Positions 1 through 9,568 of a stretch of 64,000 nucleotides of DNA are shown in pieces. The translations under genes and the position numbers were made by a program. This DNA is from JAGQYH01 sp041393015 (GTDB taxonomy: Bacteria; Bacteroidota; Bacteroidia; Chitinophagales; JADIYW01). The stretch covers positions 124,001 to 188,000 of the forward strand of contig JAWKKV010000005.1 in NCBI GenBank assembly GCA_041393015.1. The letters are read 5' to 3'. Position 1 is the stretch's first letter. Each line of letters begins with the position of its first letter. The notes beneath the pieces are model-generated. The model ran no database searches. It saw only the letters and a program-made list of their open reading frames with translations, and had not been told where the DNA came from.

Positions 1-1818
1 CACAAAACTGGTATCGCTCAATTGGATTAAATCTTGTAATTCGTTGGTTGGATCGGCATCTGCATCTTCTATGTTAAAGATTACTTCATTGCCATCGGCT
101 ATCTGAATGCTGACACTATCAGATGATTGGTTGGTTACTGTTAAAGTTTGATCGTCAGTGTCCACAGTTCCGCTGGGCAGTACCACAAATCCACCATCTT
201 CTAAATAAATGGTATCGTTGCTGATGCTAATAGCTTGATCGTCTGTATCGACTACACCTCCCGGCAATACTACGAATCCGCCATCTTCCAGATAGATGGT
301 ATCATTGCTGATGCTAATAATCTGGTCGTCCGTTCCTGCCGGGCTGTTAATGACAATCGTATCATTGGTACCGGAAATCACAAAGCTGGTATCGCTCAAT
401 TGGATTAAATCTTGTAATTCGTTGGTTGGATCGGCATCCGCATCTTCAATATTAAAAGTGACTTCATTACCATCCGCAATTTGAACGCTTACACTATCGG
501 CACCTTGATTGCTTACCGTTAAAGTTTGGTCATCTGTATCAACTGTTCCACTTGGTAAAACCACAAAACCGCCGTCTTCTAAGTAAATAGTATCATTACT
601 AATACTGATGGCTTGATCGTCGGTATCTACTACTCCACTCGGCAATACTACAAAGCCGCCATCTTCTAAGTAAATGGTGTCATTACTGATGCTGATGATT
701 TGGTCGTCTGTGCCAGCTATACTATTGATAATTATAGTATCGTTTGTGCCAGAAATGACAAAACTACTATCACTTAATTGAATAAGATTCTGTAATTCAT
801 TGGTGGAATCGGCATCTGCATCTTCAATATTGAAAGTGACTTCATTACCATCCGCAATTTGAACGCTTATACTATCGGCTCCTTGATTGGTTACCGTTAA
901 AGTTTGGTCATCGGTATCAACTGTTCCACTCGGCAATACTACAAAACCGCCATCTTCTAAGTAAATAGTATCATTACTTATGCTGATGATTTGGTCGTCT
1001 GTGCCGGCTATACTATTGATAATTATAGTATCATTTGTACCGGAAATGACAAAACTACTATCACTTAATTGAATAAGATTCTGTAATTCATTAGTGGAAT
1101 CTGCATCTGCATCTTCAATATTGAAAGTCACTTCATTGCCATCCGCAATTTGAACGCTTACGCTACCGGCTCCTTGATTGGTCACGGTTAAAGTTTGGTC
1201 ATCGGTATCAACTGATCCACTTGGTAAAACCACAAAACCGCCATCTTCTAAGTAAATGGTGTCATTACTTATGCTAATGGCTTGATCGTCGGTATCTGTA
1301 ATGCCCGCAAAAGGAATATTTACACTGAGGGAATTACCATTTTCGATTGATATAGTTAATTCTTGAGTTAATGTATCCCAAGAAAAGTTAGTTATTACTT
1401 GATCATCAGTATTATCTAAATAAGGAGATAAATCAATGCTGTTACCAGACTCAATGGATAATAAGTTAGTGGCTACATCTATTGCCAATAATTGATCATC
1501 AGTTCCACCTCCACCACCTGGGAAAGGAATCCACACCGTTCCATCCCAAAAATAGAATAGTTCATCAGCTGGATCATAAGTCAAAAGTCCTCTATCGGTT
1601 GTATTATTTAAAATTAAAGCTAGAGCGGTACGCTGAGCCACATCAATTCTAGGTACAAGAAAGCCTTTATCGTTGGCTACTAAGTCTAATATTGCATTTG
1701 GATTAGGAGTTAACGTTCCAATACCAACGTTCTCTTGTGCTAAGCCTACCTTAATTCCTGATATGCTTACGATAGCAAATACAAGAAATAGTTTAATTAA
1801 AGTTCTTATTCTTTTCAT
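1..1818 (-). CDS. Tandem-repeat surface protein, N-terminal part (C-terminus beyond window)
   Basis: The minus strand reads open for 606 codons from the ATG at 1818 to the window edge. It starts with a signal peptide (MKRIRTLIKLFLVFAIVSI...GLAQ) and then a short conserved N-domain with NVGIGTLTPNPNAILDL and GFLVPRI, typical of Bacteroidota fibre-like surface proteins. After about residue 150 it is made of repeats. A 29-residue unit (TDDQ-IISISNDTIYLEDGGFVV-LPSG) alternates with a longer unit containing QIADGNEVTFNIEDADAD and NDTIIINS. At DNA level the long period is 378 bp (copies at 389 and 767) and one copy is 291 bp, shorter by exactly one 87-bp unit. It is inferred to be a secreted adhesin or fibre. 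The C-terminal anchoring or sorting domain is outside the window. Confidence 0.85.
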   Translation of the reverse strand, partial: MKRIRTLIKLFLVFAIVSISGIKVGLAQENVGIGTLTPNPNAILDLVANDKGFLVPRIDVAQRTALALILNNTTDRGLLTYDPADELFYFWDGTVWIPFPGGGGGTDDQLLAIDVATNLLSIESGNSIDLSPYLDNTDDQVITNFSWDTLTQELTISIENGNSLSVNIPFAGITDTDDQAISISNDTIYLEDGGFVVLPSGSVDTDDQTLTVTNQGAGSVSVQIADGNEVTFNIEDADADSTNELQNLIQLSDSSFVISGTNDTIIINSIAGTDDQIISISNDTIYLEDGGFVVLPSGTVDTDDQTLTVTNQGADSISVQIADGNEVTFNIEDADADSTNELQNLIQLSDSSFVISGTNDTIIINSIAGTDDQIISISNDTIYLEDGGFVVLPSGVVDTDDQAISISNDTIYLEDGGFVVLPSGTVDTDDQTLTVSNQGADSVSVQIADGNEVTFNIEDADADPTNELQDLIQLSDTSFVISGTNDTIVINSPAGTDDQIISISNDTIYLEDGGFVVLPGGVVDTDDQAISISNDTIYLEDGGFVVLPSGTVDTDDQTLTVTNQSSDSVSIQIADGNEVIFNIEDADADPTNELQDLIQLSDTSFV

Positions 1819-2006
1819 TTATAGTAAAACTTCAAACTATTCAGTCAAAATATAAGGGGGACTTACGTATAATACTGTGAAATTAATTAAAATTTTTAAC
1901 TTTTGGTTTCATTGCATATTTGACCATAATAAGTTAAACCAACAATTTTTATCCAGTGTATATATGATTTAACTAATAATGAACTAATTAAAACATCATC
2001 CTAAAT

Positions 2007-3200
2007 TTACAGACAGCTATAAACGGCATCTCTGAGTGCTTTTTCTCTTGGATCATTGGCAATGTTTGTACCCATTTTATTCATATTGTATGCAAATCCA
2101 AGTTTATACTCAGGATCTGCAAAGGCAGCTGAACCTCCGGCACCTTGATGGCCATATGCGCGTTTATTGGATCCAAAATTGAAGAACGAACTTGGTTTCT
2201 CTAAACCTAATGAATAGATTAAGTTCTCCTTTAAAACCATATCCTCTTTCCCATTATTTTTATTGTCAGGAAATTGCTCTAATTCTTTTATGGTATTTTC
2301 ATTGATTCCAAGTTGTGCACCTCCTGAAGCAAATTCGCTATAGATTCTAGCCATTGCTCTTGCTGTGCCAATCCCGTTCGCTGACCCTATTTCCAGATTC
2401 TTAACTTTTCTAGCATTTAAAAGTTGCGGAGACATTACTAAAGGTGGGTTTATAAAAGATCGTGACGCAAAAGAAAATGGGTTTAAAAAATTCAAAAGAA
2501 GTTTAAGAGGAATCTCATTAGCTTTAAACATTATTGTATTTACCGGATCAACCGGCATCATTTCAGCAATTTCTTCATCTTTAATATTAGAAGGAATACC
2601 TATATAAAATTCAGCTTCTAACTGACCTGCAATTTCATCTTGAAAAAGTGTTCCGATAGATCGTCCAAGTGGATCAATTCTTCTAGCCAATTCACTTTGG
2701 TAAAGAGAGATGGTCCAAGTATGATAAGCCTTTCTACCGATTGCTTTGACATGTGGTTTTTGTTCAGCCAAGATATCCGCTAGTTTTTCCTTATCTCTTA
2801 ATGTTTTCAGTGAAATAAGCTTGTCTATCACCATTAAACCTGCTTCGTGTGCTAGCAACTGCCTAACCGTTATATTGCCTTTGCCATTTTGAGCAAACTC
2901 AGGCCAATATGTTGATACCTTCTCATTAAAATCTAATAATCCTTTTGAATGCAATGTTGCAAAAGCTAGTGAAGACAGACCTTTAGTAGATGAAAAAACC
3001 AACGTTTTAGTGTTTTCTCCCCAAGTATTAATTTTTTTGATGTCAGAAAATCCGCCCCAAAGGTCAACTACTTTTTCGTTATCAATATAAACTGAGCAAG
3101 CAGCACCTAATTCATCTCTTTTATCAAAGTTTTCCTGAAAAGCCTCTCTTACTTTTTCAAATCTTTGATCAACATAACCATTTATTTGATACTCTTTCAC
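2007..3200 (-). CDS. Serine hydrolase, beta-lactamase/EstB-like
   Basis: This is a 397-residue protein of the class C beta-lactamase/esterase fold. The SxxK motif is visible as S70-S-T-K73, followed by the family's HSKGLLDFNEKVSTYWPEFA helix and the RQLLAHEAGL segment. The C-terminal HQGAGGSAAF stands in for the KTG-type motif. No signal peptide is evident, so it is likely cytoplasmic, unlike true AmpC enzymes. The family includes LACTB-like peptidases and EstB esterases, so the substrate cannot be named. It is a single gene with its own upstream gap on the minus strand. Confidence 0.8.
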   Translation of the reverse strand: MKEYQINGYVDQRFEKVREAFQENFDKRDELGAACSVYIDNEKVVDLWGGFSDIKKINTWGENTKTLVFSSTKGLSSLAFATLHSKGLLDFNEKVSTYWPEFAQNGKGNITVRQLLAHEAGLMVIDKLISLKTLRDKEKLADILAEQKPHVKAIGRKAYHTWTISLYQSELARRIDPLGRSIGTLFQDEIAGQLEAEFYIGIPSNIKDEEIAEMMPVDPVNTIMFKANEIPLKLLLNFLNPFSFASRSFINPPLVMSPQLLNARKVKNLEIGSANGIGTARAMARIYSEFASGGAQLGINENTIKELEQFPDNKNNGKEDMVLKENLIYSLGLEKPSSFFNFGSNKRAYGHQGAGGSAAFADPEYKLGFAYNMNKMGTNIANDPREKALRDAVYSCL

Positions 3201-3331
3201 TTCCTTTATTTAATTACAACTATCAAAACTAAGTTATTCAACTATAAAAACTTGTTTTGAACTACTTAATGTGAAACAGTTATTAGAGTATTAAACATAA
3301 TTTCAAATAGTATCAACTTAAAATATATCCT

Positions 3332-3339
3332 TATTTTTG
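3332..3339 (+). promoter_or_regulatory. Bacteroidota -7 element TATTTTTG for the DUF3127 gene
   Basis: TATTTTTG fits the Bacteroidota TAnnTTTG consensus exactly. It lies 27 bases before the ATG at 3367. No clear -33 TTG is present at the ideal spacing. Confidence 0.55.
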
Positions 3340-3366
3340 TGGCATACTATAAAATAAATATCCATT

Positions 3367-3750
3367 ATGAGTTTCGAAATTGAAGGTAAATTGATAGAAA
3401 AATACAATACAGAGCAAGTATCAGATAGATTTAAAAAACGAGAGTTTGTCATTGAAAAAACGTCTGAATCTTATGGAAAAGAATATATCGACACTATCAA
3501 ATTTCAATTGACTCAAGATAAATGCAGTGAATTAGATTCTGTAAATATTAATGACATCATCAAAGTTACTTTTAATATAAAAGGTAGAAGATGGGAGAAA
3601 AATGGTACAGTAAACTATTTTAATAATTTAGAAGCTTGGAAAATTAACAGCACTTCTAATTCTAATGCTCCATCGAATGTTCCTCCTCCAGATGTTTCTG
3701 AAGCAGATTTAATTCCATTAGATGAAGATAATGATGATCTTCCGTTTTAA
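3367..3750 (+). CDS. DUF3127 protein with SSB-like acidic C-terminal tail
   Basis: The protein has 127 residues. Residues 1-95 match the DUF3127 family (MSFEIEGKLIEKYNTEQVS at the start, KKREFVIE, then IKVTFNIKGRRWEKNGTVNYFNNLEAWKI). The family is widespread in Bacteroidota and looks like a small OB-type beta barrel. After a Pro/Ser linker the protein ends in an acidic tail, DEDNDDLPF, which closely resembles the DDDIPF tip that single-stranded-DNA-binding protein uses to recruit partners. A role at single-stranded DNA is inference. A consensus TAnnTTTG promoter lies directly upstream. Confidence 0.8.
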   Translation: MSFEIEGKLIEKYNTEQVSDRFKKREFVIEKTSESYGKEYIDTIKFQLTQDKCSELDSVNINDIIKVTFNIKGRRWEKNGTVNYFNNLEAWKINSTSNSNAPSNVPPPDVSEADLIPLDEDNDDLPF

Positions 3751-3948
3751 ATTCATCAGTTAATTTTTTTAGCGTTTTAACTTTACTTAAACTTCTCTTC
3801 TTTGTAGTAGGTCGACTAACTTACTACCTATGAAAACTACTATTAATGGCTTCAATTTTACCTTAAGATTAAAGCGAAAGTGAATTATTTATGTTATTCT
3901 TGCAATAGTCTAAGTAACATTAGATTATAAACATAAAACCCTAACCCC

Positions 3949-6900
3949 ATGAATTTTACCAATCTGACCAGGATAGGTTTGATTTTATTATTTTGTATTG
4001 CAGTACAAAATAATCATGCTTACAGTCAAACTTTAACCCCTGAAGATTTCTCAACAGCCACTCAAGTAAAAGAAGAATTATTTGGCTTTAATGGAGGTCA
4101 TATGATGGAAGTATGTGGCGCCACCACTGATTCAATCTATGTAGGCATGCCATTTCCTCTTGAAGACTATCATTTATTGGAAAGCTGTAGAGACTTTACA
4201 AATAAGCTTAACCCAAATGTTTTAAGATTTCCTGGTGGTACTACGGCTAATTATTATCATTATAATGGGACTGGATATGGCTTTCAACCATTAGAAGTAA
4301 TAGGGTCAAAATTTGAAGGAATGGTTGGTGCTGATGCCCGATTACCCGTAAATTATATTGAGAATTTCGCAGATTTATGCTTACAAACCGGTACAAAAGT
4401 TATTTATGTACTCAATCTTGTAACACATTTCAAGAGTGGAGGCAGAGCGCTAACCGAACCACTCAATCCAAATTACAATGCAAAATTACAAGAAAATTTA
4501 GCAGCTATTGACTACTTATTAGAGAAAGGTGTAGAAGTTGTAGGTGTTGAATTAGGAAACGAGATATATGCTTATTGGGAGATTAATGGTTCTAATGGCA
4601 CTAGAAATCAATATATGAATTTGGCTCGTGTTTATACTGATAGTATTAAACAACGATATACCGATATGCCTGTTGGAATTCCTGTAATGCCAGTTGCTAG
4701 TTTAATTGACATTTACTTTAACGAATGGAATAAAACTATGAAGTATGCGAACTTTGTAGATGCATACATTATCCATACTTACGAGAAAGGCGTAATGAAC
4801 TTTTGCTCAGAAGATTTACCGAAAGAAGAATACTTTAATTGCGCAAAAGAGAAAATCGACAATTATTTAGATAATGGTTTTGAAAACAATCTAAACTACT
4901 ATTGGACTTTTTATGGTCGATCAAAGCAGATATGGTTAACAGAATGGAATATTTTAGATCCACAAAGAGTAGCCAATACTTATTTACATGCCTACTTTAT
5001 TCAAAAACATTGGAATAAATTAATGGAACTAGAAAAAAAACATCCTGGAGATATAGGATTTACTAATTGCCATAATTTTATTTCTGGAGGCTACTATTAT
5101 CCTTCTGTTGGTTATCAGCAACCTAATGAATCAGCTTCAACAGTAATTGTTGATCAATTTGCTTTAAGATCTGCTTACTACTCTAATTTAATGATGAGCC
5201 CTATTTTAAAAACAGGTAATAAATTTATAGGGAAAACGACTATCAATAAGTGCGAAGCTTGGCTATACAAAACAGAGAATGGCAAATATGAATTAGTTAT
5301 TAATAACAACAAAGCTGCAGCTCAAATAATTAATGCGTCCACCATTAACGCTATAATCACAGATACTGATGAAAATCTTGGATTTACAAGCTTTTCAAGC
5401 TTAAGTGCAGATAATTTATATGACGCCTGTGGAATCAATTATTATAATCTAGACCAAACAAATGTTATTAATCAACTTAGATTTAAAGAAAGTGAAAAGA
5501 TAGAAAACACGTCTGTTTTTAATCTTGATGCTTTAAGTCTTTTTGTTGTAACCATTGAATCAGTTGAAGAAACCTTACCATTTAGTTTAAAAGATTTTAC
5601 TTCCAATCAAAATAACTGTGAAGTAATATTAAGCTGGTCAACAACAAATGATAGAAATGACATTAGTTTTATCCTTCTAGAAAATAATATAGCAATTGAT
5701 ACTATAAATTCTTTAGGTGACAATGCTACTAACGATTATACCTATACTTTTATCCCTGACTCCAATCAACTCTATTCTTTCCAAATTGAAGCTTTTGAAA
5801 ATGGCAACTCCATTACCTCACCATTAAATACCTCTTTGACAATAGATTGCATTCCTTCACCAGAGGCCATTATTAAATCCACTCAATTAAATGTTAATGA
5901 TGAATGTATAATTATTTATAATTGGCAAGTAGAAAATCAAGTTGAAAGTAATAGTTATGTTGTCTCGGTAACATTTGACGAAGAGACTCAATTTGATACA
6001 ATTAATAATAATCTTACCAATAGTTATAACTACGTTTATCTTACAAAAGAAAACGGTGATTATTTATTTCAAGTCAGTATTCTTGACAACAATCAATTAA
6101 TTAACTCTAGTACTGCTGAAACAATTACTATAGATTGCATCGTCATTCCTGAAGCGGCAATTACTTCTACTCAATTTAATGCAGATGAGAACTGTCAAAT
6201 AACTTATGCTTGGACAGTTGAAAATCAATTGCCTACCAATTCATACATCGTTTCCGTTGGTTTTGGTTCACAAACAACAGATATTGCCATTGAGAATGAT
6301 CCTTCTGCTAGTTACAGCTATACCTTTACTCCTGAAGAAAATGGAGCGTATACTTTTCAAGTGAGCATTTTGGATGAGAACCAATTGGTAAGTTCAAATT
6401 CTGCTGAAATTTTCAATGTGGTTTGTATCGTCATTCCTGAAGCGGAAATCACTTCTACCGAAATTGATGCAGATGAGAACTGTCAAATAACTTATGCTTG
6501 GACCGTTGGAAATCAGTTGTCTACCAATTCATACATCGTTTCAATTGGATTTGGTTCACAAACAACAGATATTACCATTGAGAATGATCCTTCTGCTAGT
6601 TACAGCTATACCTTTGCTCCTGAAGAAAATGGAACGTATACTTTTCAAGTGAGCATTTTGGATGAGAACCAATTGGTAAGTTCAACTACAGCTGAAACTT
6701 TCAATGTGGATTGTATCGTCATTCCTGAAGCGGAAATCACTTCCACTCAATTTAATGCAGATGAGAACTGTCAAATAACTTATGCTTGGACAGTTGAAAA
6801 TCAAGTAGCAACTAATTCTTACATCATTACAATTGGATTTGGTTCACAAACAACAGATATTGTCATTGAGAATGATCCTTCTGCTGATTACACTTATACT

Positions 6901-9378
6901 CTCCCAACAGAAGAAAATGGAGAATATACTTTTCAAGTTTTAATTTTAAATGAAAACGAAGTGGTCAATATTCATCCAGAAGAAACTTTCAATTTAGATT
7001 GTTACGAAATTCCTGAACCGACAATCACCTTTACACAATTGGTTTTAGACAACAATTGTAATATTATTTATACTTGGCGAGTACAAGATCACGTAGAAAG
7101 CACCAATTTTATTATTGCTACCACTATAGGAAACGTAACCACTTTAGATACAATTGCTAGTTCGTTAGCGTCACTTTACAGCTACAGTTATATTCCTGAA
7201 GAAAATGGTGAATACTCCTTTCAAATTGCCTTATTGGATGGAGATGTTTTCTTAAGTGCTACTAGCCCTGACATTATAAATGTCGACTGTATTGTCCTTC
7301 CTCCTATTGTTACTAATTTTTCTGTAGCAAAAAATACAGATTGCAGCTATACCGTGAGTTGGTCGGTGATTAATGAACAAATTGGAAGTTCTTATCAATT
7401 AAGTTCTAACATTAATAATGCAGGTTTTAGTCCAATTAATATGCAATTTGCCTTTGGTAACTTTCCAGTATTTACTTACACACACACTTTTTATCCTGAA
7501 GTAAACGGAAGCTTTGATTTCGAATTGAAACATTTCATGAATGGCAATCAAATTGCGACATCAGAAATGAATCCAATCAATATTACTTGTGCACCACTAC
7601 CCGATCCTATTTTAGCAAGTTTCCAAGTAATAGAACAACCTGATTGTAGCTTTGATATCGTTTGGACAGTGTCAGGTGAGTTATTAACTAGCTCATACAA
7701 ATTATATACAAGAAGAAATAGTGGCTCTTTGCAGCAAATTCACTTATTAAATGCTACAGAAGATAATGCGATTGTCACTTATACGTTTAATTATATACCG
7801 GAACTAAATGGTTCTTACGTTTTTGAAATAGAGCAATTTAACGAAAGCCAGTTAATAACTACTGCTGCTTTTGCTACCACTATTAGTTGTGTTGTAAATC
7901 CTGATCCATTAATAACCAACTATGAGGTTCAAGATAACGGAGATTGTACGTTTGAGATCAGTTGGACAACTATCAACGAATTATCTACTAGCTCCTATAC
8001 TGTTTTTGTAAACTTAGATAGTGATTCTTTAGAATCTATTCAAACCATTGTTTCTGAAGGTGCTGCGGACACTACTCACTACCAGTTTACTTATGTGCCA
8101 AACATTAATGGCACCTATGAAATTGTGATTCAGCAATTCAATGAAGGTGTTTTAATTGCGAATCCTGTATCTGAGCCAACTAACATCACATGTATTTTAC
8201 CTCCAGATCCAATTGCATCAAACTTCATCACAAATGCTATTGGTGATTGTGGCTATCAGTTTAGCTGGGATATAAGCGGTGAATTACTTACTAGTGAATA
8301 CAAAGCTTTCGTCAGTATTGATGGAGGTGACTTTGTTCTATTCGAAAACTTCAATGCAACAGAAGAAGTAAGCGATATCTCTTACAGTATTGATTATCTG
8401 CCTGAAACAAATGGCAACTACATTTTCAAATTTGAACAATACAACAACGGTCAACTCGTGATCTCTCATGTTTTACCAAGCATTACTGTTACTTGTGTTC
8501 CGTCACCTGATCCTTTTATTGAAAGCTTTACTGTTACCAATAATGGTGATTGTACATTTGAAGTCTCTTGGTCTGTTTCGAATGAAATAGCGAGTACTTC
8601 ATACGAGTTATTATATGCTATTGAAGGAAATACAATGGAAACTATTTATACAACTTCTTCTAATGGCGATTTAACTATTTCCAATTACAGTTACACTTTC
8701 GTACCCGATGAAAATCATCCGTACGATTTCCAAGTGATTCAGTTAGACAACAATGAATTTTTCAGTACTTCTACTATAGCCACTGCAATTGTATTTTGTA
8801 TAGAAATTCCGGAACCTATTTTAAACTCCTTTACTGTATCATCTTATGATGATTGCATGGTGGAACTTTCATGGGATGTTGAGAATCAAAATGAAAACAC
8901 GCTTTTTGTTATAAATGAAAGTTATGAAGGAGGAAGCTTTTCTCCTAAAGATGCTATTTACGGCAATGCTGATAATTCAACTCAAACTTTTAATTACAGC
9001 CTTCCAGTAAATGAAGCTGGCGAGTACACTTACAATCTTGAAATTTTCCAAAATGAAAACTATATACTTACTTCATTTAATGAAAGTACAACGGTTTACT
9101 GTCCTCAAAATGTTTCTTTAACCTTAACGGCCAACCCGATTATCACATTCGGTGAGTTTACTACCACAATTACTTCAAATCAGCCGTTGGTAGGAGAAAT
9201 TAAGATTGTGAACGTGTTTAACGGATTTCAAATATTACAGGAAGAGCTCACATTAGAAGAAGGCGTAAACAATTTTGAATACAATTTCGACAATATTCCA
9301 GGTGCTTATTCCGGATTGTACGTTATCACTTTTCAGTATAATGGTGGTTTCAAAAGCACTTCTATTATTTATTTCTAA
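3949..9378 (+). CDS. Giant secreted glycoside-hydrolase-like protein with 12 Cys-paired modules and T9SS sorting domain
   Basis: This is an 1809-residue protein. A signal peptide (1-26, ending AYSQ) is followed by a (beta/alpha)8-type domain to about residue 540. It has LRFPGGT near residue 80, VELGNE with Glu205 as the likely acid/base, and IWLTEW with Glu332 as the likely nucleophile, as in clan GH-A enzymes of the GH30/39/51/79 type. From about 543 to 1725 there are twelve modules of 95-101 residues. Each has one Cys near its start and one at its end, a W-x-V strand, and a YxFxxPExNGxYxFQ stretch, resembling Ig/FnIII domains. Modules 3-5 are near-identical with an exact 288-bp DNA period. 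The last 80 residues fit a type IX secretion type A sorting domain. The substrate is unknown. Confidence 0.85.
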   Translation: MNFTNLTRIGLILLFCIAVQNNHAYSQTLTPEDFSTATQVKEELFGFNGGHMMEVCGATTDSIYVGMPFPLEDYHLLESCRDFTNKLNPNVLRFPGGTTANYYHYNGTGYGFQPLEVIGSKFEGMVGADARLPVNYIENFADLCLQTGTKVIYVLNLVTHFKSGGRALTEPLNPNYNAKLQENLAAIDYLLEKGVEVVGVELGNEIYAYWEINGSNGTRNQYMNLARVYTDSIKQRYTDMPVGIPVMPVASLIDIYFNEWNKTMKYANFVDAYIIHTYEKGVMNFCSEDLPKEEYFNCAKEKIDNYLDNGFENNLNYYWTFYGRSKQIWLTEWNILDPQRVANTYLHAYFIQKHWNKLMELEKKHPGDIGFTNCHNFISGGYYYPSVGYQQPNESASTVIVDQFALRSAYYSNLMMSPILKTGNKFIGKTTINKCEAWLYKTENGKYELVINNNKAAAQIINASTINAIITDTDENLGFTSFSSLSADNLYDACGINYYNLDQTNVINQLRFKESEKIENTSVFNLDALSLFVVTIESVEETLPFSLKDFTSNQNNCEVILSWSTTNDRNDISFILLENNIAIDTINSLGDNATNDYTYTFIPDSNQLYSFQIEAFENGNSITSPLNTSLTIDCIPSPEAIIKSTQLNVNDECIIIYNWQVENQVESNSYVVSVTFDEETQFDTINNNLTNSYNYVYLTKENGDYLFQVSILDNNQLINSSTAETITIDCIVIPEAAITSTQFNADENCQITYAWTVENQLPTNSYIVSVGFGSQTTDIAIENDPSASYSYTFTPEENGAYTFQVSILDENQLVSSNSAEIFNVVCIVIPEAEITSTEIDADENCQITYAWTVGNQLSTNSYIVSIGFGSQTTDITIENDPSASYSYTFAPEENGTYTFQVSILDENQLVSSTTAETFNVDCIVIPEAEITSTQFNADENCQITYAWTVENQVATNSYIITIGFGSQTTDIVIENDPSADYTYTLPTEENGEYTFQVLILNENEVVNIHPEETFNLDCYEIPEPTITFTQLVLDNNCNIIYTWRVQDHVESTNFIIATTIGNVTTLDTIASSLASLYSYSYIPEENGEYSFQIALLDGDVFLSATSPDIINVDCIVLPPIVTNFSVAKNTDCSYTVSWSVINEQIGSSYQLSSNINNAGFSPINMQFAFGNFPVFTYTHTFYPEVNGSFDFELKHFMNGNQIATSEMNPINITCAPLPDPILASFQVIEQPDCSFDIVWTVSGELLTSSYKLYTRRNSGSLQQIHLLNATEDNAIVTYTFNYIPELNGSYVFEIEQFNESQLITTAAFATTISCVVNPDPLITNYEVQDNGDCTFEISWTTINELSTSSYTVFVNLDSDSLESIQTIVSEGAADTTHYQFTYVPNINGTYEIVIQQFNEGVLIANPVSEPTNITCILPPDPIASNFITNAIGDCGYQFSWDISGELLTSEYKAFVSIDGGDFVLFENFNATEEVSDISYSIDYLPETNGNYIFKFEQYNNGQLVISHVLPSITVTCVPSPDPFIESFTVTNNGDCTFEVSWSVSNEIASTSYELLYAIEGNTMETIYTTSSNGDLTISNYSYTFVPDENHPYDFQVIQLDNNEFFSTSTIATAIVFCIEIPEPILNSFTVSSYDDCMVELSWDVENQNENTLFVINESYEGGSFSPKDAIYGNADNSTQTFNYSLPVNEAGEYTYNLEIFQNENYILTSFNESTTVYCPQNVSLTLTANPIITFGEFTTTITSNQPLVGEIKIVNVFNGFQILQEELTLEEGVNNFEYNFDNIPGAYSGLYVITFQYNGGFKSTSIIYF

Positions 9379-9403
9379 CCAAAAGAAAAGAAGATATTTT
9401 AAT

Positions 9404-9437
9404 AAAGGCTCATGGATGATTATTCATGAGCCTTTTC
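9404..9437 (+). terminator. Rho-independent terminator after the giant surface protein
   Basis: A perfect 11-bp stem AAAGGCTCATG/CATGAGCCTTT (9404-9414 with 9425-9435) has a 10-base loop and is followed by a short T-rich run. Confidence 0.8.
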
Positions 9438-9568
9438 TTTTAGTTTAAGCTTTAATCACAATTTGTTTTAAAAACATCAATTACCTTTACGTGCTTATAA
9501 ACAATTAGGTCAATTCTTGCCTTATATTGGCAATCGACTTTAATTTACAATCTTAAACATTATAATAC

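Noticed and set aside
1..1300. CRISPR-like regular repeats near the left edge
   Set aside because: Repeat units are 87 and 378 bp, keep one open reading frame and have no short spacers. They are protein repeats.
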